Positions 5,700 to 7,704 of a stretch of DNA of 7,704 bases are shown here, one piece after another. The translations under genes and the position numbers were made by a program. Under the pieces are notes generated by a model. The model saw only the letters and a list, made by a program, of their open reading frames with translations, did no database searches and had not been told where the DNA came from. The stretch is from Chloroflexota bacterium (GTDB lineage: Bacteria > Chloroflexota > Anaerolineae > Aggregatilineales > UBA3940): assembly GCA_010092775.1 (NCBI GenBank), contig JAADYZ010000264.1, positions 1-7,704 of the forward strand, in the 5' to 3' direction. The number at the start of each line of letters is the position of its first letter. The first letter of the stretch is position 1.

Positions 5700-7334
5700 G
5701 TGCAGCCCTCTCTCCGGTATTTCATCACTGGACTGTTTGTCGCCCTCATGGCCAGCGCCTTTTGTTTCAGCGTCTCGGTGCAGGCCTCGTCCTTCGTAGT
5801 GACCAATACGGATGACAGTGGGCCTGGCAGCTTGCGCCAGGCGATTCTGGATACCAATGCAGCACCCGGCCCTGATACGATTACCTTTGATGTAACAGGA
5901 CTAATCGCACTCACCAGCGGAGAACTGCTGATCCGCGATGACCTAACGATTATCGGCCCCGGACCTGATGCGCTTGCCGTTAGCGGTAGCAATCTGGGCC
6001 GCGTTTTCCGTGTCGACAATAGCAATATGAGTAGCAGCGCCAACGTTCATCTATCGGGCCTCACCATCCGTGACGGCTACATGGACTCAGCAGTGATTGC
6101 CACCGGGCTTCCGGATGGTGCTGGCCTACTCAATAGCGAGAACCTTAGCCTTCAAAACCTGGTCTTTAGCAACAATGTGATCGTTGCAGACGACCTATGG
6201 GGGTCAGGCGCTGGGTTGGCCACCATCCTGGCTCCGGTCACTCTAGAAAACGTTTCCTTCCAGAACAATGGTGGATCCGGGCAGGGAGGGACCTACGGTG
6301 GTGGAATGGCCGTCATACAGGGCGCGGCAGACCTACAAGACGTTAGCTTTGAGGGGAATCAGGCCGGGACAGGGGGCGGCCTCTATGCCTCAAGCGGGTC
6401 CACCTTACAAGTCGATGGCGTGCAGTTCACCAACAACAGAGCCGACAATGGTGCTGGCCTCTATGTCTCCATGTCGGAGCTCAACCTGACCAACACCCTC
6501 TTCGCTCGCAATGTGGCTCTATTCGACGGGGGTGGTCTGTATAGTTCAAGCTCGAATGGTGAGACGCTGCACCTGATCAATGTTGCCTTTTCCCAGAATC
6601 AGGCCAGTGACGGGGCTGGATTGTACCGCTACGGCGGGCTAACGATGACCAATGCCACCATGGCCAACAATGCAGCCACTTCGCGGGGTGGTGCTGTTCA
6701 CGTCCATACAGATGATCGTGTGGCCATTTACAACAGCATCTTTTGGATGAATAGTGCGGGCATTGGCCATGAGATCTATGCGATCGACCTGGACAATAAC
6801 GTGCCCGTCTCGGTCGAATCCTCGCTTTTCTACGCAGGCTGTACCGGCATTGATGGGCCTCCCTGTCGCCCTCCTGAGGTCAATTGCAGTCACGAAGGAC
6901 CTCAGGCCGTCTTGCAGGCAGACCCCCTATTTGTTGATGCCGCCAATGACGACCTCAGTTTGGCAGCAGGCAGCCCAGCGATTAATGCGGGCAACAACGC
7001 CCATGTACCCGCAAGCATTCAGACAGATCTCAGTGGAGCAGATCGTATTCAACAGGGCACAATTGACCTGGGCGCTTACGAGTCAAGCCATGCCCCACCC
7101 GAAGGAGGTGGAAACGAGCCCGTCTTACTCCTCTCCGGAGGTGACTTTGAGACTGATACAGGCTCATGGGGACAGGCTCTAACCGGATCGCTGGATGGGT
7201 ACTTTGCGACGGAGCTGGCATTTGCGGGTGGAGGCGTATTCTTATTGGTAGGTGATCTGGGCGGGCCACTGGAATACCTCTTCCAGACTGCTGGAACGAC
7301 CGGCACAGCCGACGATACCTTGACCTTATCTTAA
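5700..7334 (+). CDS. Secreted Pmp-like right-handed beta-helix protein with choice-of-anchor Q segment, cut by an in-frame stop
   Basis: Predicted exported surface protein, 544 residues to the first stop. Residues 1-29 form a signal peptide (hydrophobic 'YFITGLFVALMASA', cleavage likely after VQA). A classic 'VVTNTDDSGPGSLRQAI' opening follows (33-49). Eight beta-helix rungs then show alternating FxxN (156, 187, 217, 243, 268, 297, M321, 348) and G[AG][GA] motifs (140, 170, 200, 225, 251, 277, 305, 330), as in chlamydial polymorphic membrane proteins. The choice-of-anchor Q part spans 406-461 ('ADPLFVDAANDDLSLAAGSP' through 'DLGAYES'). After a Pro/Gly linker, a beta-sandwich begins at 'LLLSGGDFETDTGSW' (476-490) but stops at TAA 7332-7334 in mid-strand, and the same frame then continues. 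Such proteins usually adhere or bind polysaccharide; no catalytic motif is seen. The gene stands alone after a terminator. Confidence 0.85.
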   Translation: MQPSLRYFITGLFVALMASAFCFSVSVQASSFVVTNTDDSGPGSLRQAILDTNAAPGPDTITFDVTGLIALTSGELLIRDDLTIIGPGPDALAVSGSNLGRVFRVDNSNMSSSANVHLSGLTIRDGYMDSAVIATGLPDGAGLLNSENLSLQNLVFSNNVIVADDLWGSGAGLATILAPVTLENVSFQNNGGSGQGGTYGGGMAVIQGAADLQDVSFEGNQAGTGGGLYASSGSTLQVDGVQFTNNRADNGAGLYVSMSELNLTNTLFARNVALFDGGGLYSSSSNGETLHLINVAFSQNQASDGAGLYRYGGLTMTNATMANNAATSRGGAVHVHTDDRVAIYNSIFWMNSAGIGHEIYAIDLDNNVPVSVESSLFYAGCTGIDGPPCRPPEVNCSHEGPQAVLQADPLFVDAANDDLSLAAGSPAINAGNNAHVPASIQTDLSGADRIQQGTIDLGAYESSHAPPEGGGNEPVLLLSGGDFETDTGSWGQALTGSLDGYFATELAFAGGGVFLLVGDLGGPLEYLFQTAGTTGTADDTLTLS

Positions 7335-7580
7335 ATGGTGGCCGGCCAAGAAGTCGCGACAGGGGGACGCATCGGCGCACGTCTCAGTTTCCTGAATGAG
7401 GGCGCGGTGGTACAAGTCGCTGACTGCGAATACACAGGTAGTCGCGGCAGCTTCACCTGGACCGAAGTATCTTGTCAGGCTGTGGCGCTAAGTAGCTATG
7501 ACAGCATCCGCTTGATGCTCGGTTGGGTAGGCATCAACGCGGGCTTCTTCGGGATTGATGAGGTCAGCCTGAGCCAGTAA
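7335..7580 (+). pseudogene. C-terminal remainder of the beta-sandwich domain, downstream of the in-frame TAA
   Basis: These 81 codons lie in the same frame as the beta-helix gene and begin directly after its TAA. 'GGRIGARLSFLNEG', 'GSRGSFTWTEVSCQA' and 'GWVGINAGFFGIDEVSLSQ' read as the second half of a jelly-roll (carbohydrate-binding-like) domain whose first half lies before the stop. 'GIDEVSL' near the C-terminus is a typical end of such domains. ATG 7335 has no ribosome binding site, and half a sandwich would not be expected to fold alone, so I treat it as part of the upstream gene rather than a separate gene. Reading TAA as a sense codon gives one 626-residue protein. The cause may be a real nonsense mutation, an assembly error or readthrough. 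Confidence 0.7.
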
Positions 7581-7606
7581 GCGATCCAATTGGGCAGTCA
7601 ACGGAC

Positions 7607-7633
7607 AAGGGCGCGGCTGAAGCCGTGCCCTTT
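7607..7633 (+). terminator. Terminator-like hairpin after the beta-helix gene
   Basis: AAGGGCGCGGC (7607-7617) pairs with GCCGTGCCCTT (7622-7632) as an 11-bp stem with one G-T wobble and a TGAA loop. Only three Ts end the structure before CGATTC, so the T-run is weak. Its position 27 nt after the final stop codon of the extended frame supports a terminator, and also supports 7580 as the original gene end. Confidence 0.65.
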
Positions 7634-7644
7634 CGATTCATCGT

Positions 7645-7704
7645 TAGGCAGTATGTGCATCCCCTCTGAATCTTCAGTCTGATCGATCAGACGAATGCTG
7701 CCTA
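7645..7704. repeat. Nested inverted repeats at the window edge
   Basis: TAGGCAGTAT (7645-7654) and ATGCTGCCTA (7695-7704) are inverted copies with one T-G mismatch. Between them lie CTGAA-TC-TTCAG (7666-7677) and the perfect 16-bp palindrome GTCTGATCGATCAGAC (7677-7692). The outer arm may continue past the window end. No ORF is present. This could be an operator, a dispersed repeat element or a recombination site. Confidence 0.55.
7677..7692. promoter_or_regulatory. Perfect 16-bp palindrome
   Basis: GTCTGATC is followed directly by its reverse complement GATCAGAC. An uninterrupted palindrome of this length in non-coding DNA is typical of a dimeric regulator's binding site. The next gene beyond the window would be the natural target. 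No regulator gene is visible here. Confidence 0.4.

Noticed and set aside
6117..6735. DNA-level tandem repeats in the beta-helix region
   Set aside because: The repetition (G-A-G-L-Y and FxxN motifs) is at protein level. The nucleotide copies diverge, so it is an ordinary feature of beta-helix proteins and not a recent repeat array or CRISPR.
7335..7580. Independent small gene beginning at ATG 7335
   Set aside because: There is no ribosome binding site, it is in the same frame as the preceding gene, and its content is the second half of a domain that begins before the stop.

Overview
The window looks like bacterial chromosome, most likely from a Chloroflexota (Anaerolineae or Caldilinea-like) member. 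This is inferred from three things together: a family 5 solute-binding protein with oligo-HPY ATPases, a Tat lipoprotein of the sulfite-oxidase fold with a Ser/Pro/Thr/Ala linker, and a secreted 'VTNTDDSGPGSLRQAI' beta-helix protein with a choice-of-anchor Q segment. Three of the four complete genes use GTG or TTG starts backed by Shine-Dalgarno sites. No rRNA or housekeeping marker is present, so the assignment is tentative. All supported genes are on the + strand.

Layout: (1) bases 1-1695 are the 3' part of a peptide-type ABC transporter solute-binding protein, cut by the window edge and closed by a strong hairpin-plus-T terminator. (2) A 260-nt leader holds a possible promoter and a 12-bp interrupted dyad just before a molybdopterin-dependent oxidoreductase predicted to be exported by Tat and lipid-anchored. 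(3) Two oligopeptide/dipeptide-type ABC ATPases (OppD-like, OppF-like) follow at short spacing and end in a second terminator. (4) After another 260-nt intergenic region comes a secreted Pmp-like right-handed beta-helix protein. Its C-terminal beta-sandwich is interrupted by one in-frame TAA, after which the reading frame continues 81 codons to a proper end and a third terminator-like hairpin. (5) The last 60 nt carry nested inverted repeats, including a perfect 16-bp palindrome.

How it fits together: the binding protein would capture a peptide-like solute outside the membrane, and the two ATPases would drive its import as a heterodimer. The two permease subunits are not in the window and may lie upstream. 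The molybdoenzyme sits ahead of the ATPase genes, apparently in the same transcription unit, which is an unusual association. The beta-helix protein appears to be a separate cell-surface or secreted unit.

No new defence system, CRISPR array, tRNA, rRNA or transposase is visible. The points most worth following up are the stop codon inside the surface protein, the molybdoenzyme placed between transporter genes, and the dyads at 1885-1921 and 7645-7704. No gene-free stretch exceeds 300 nt.
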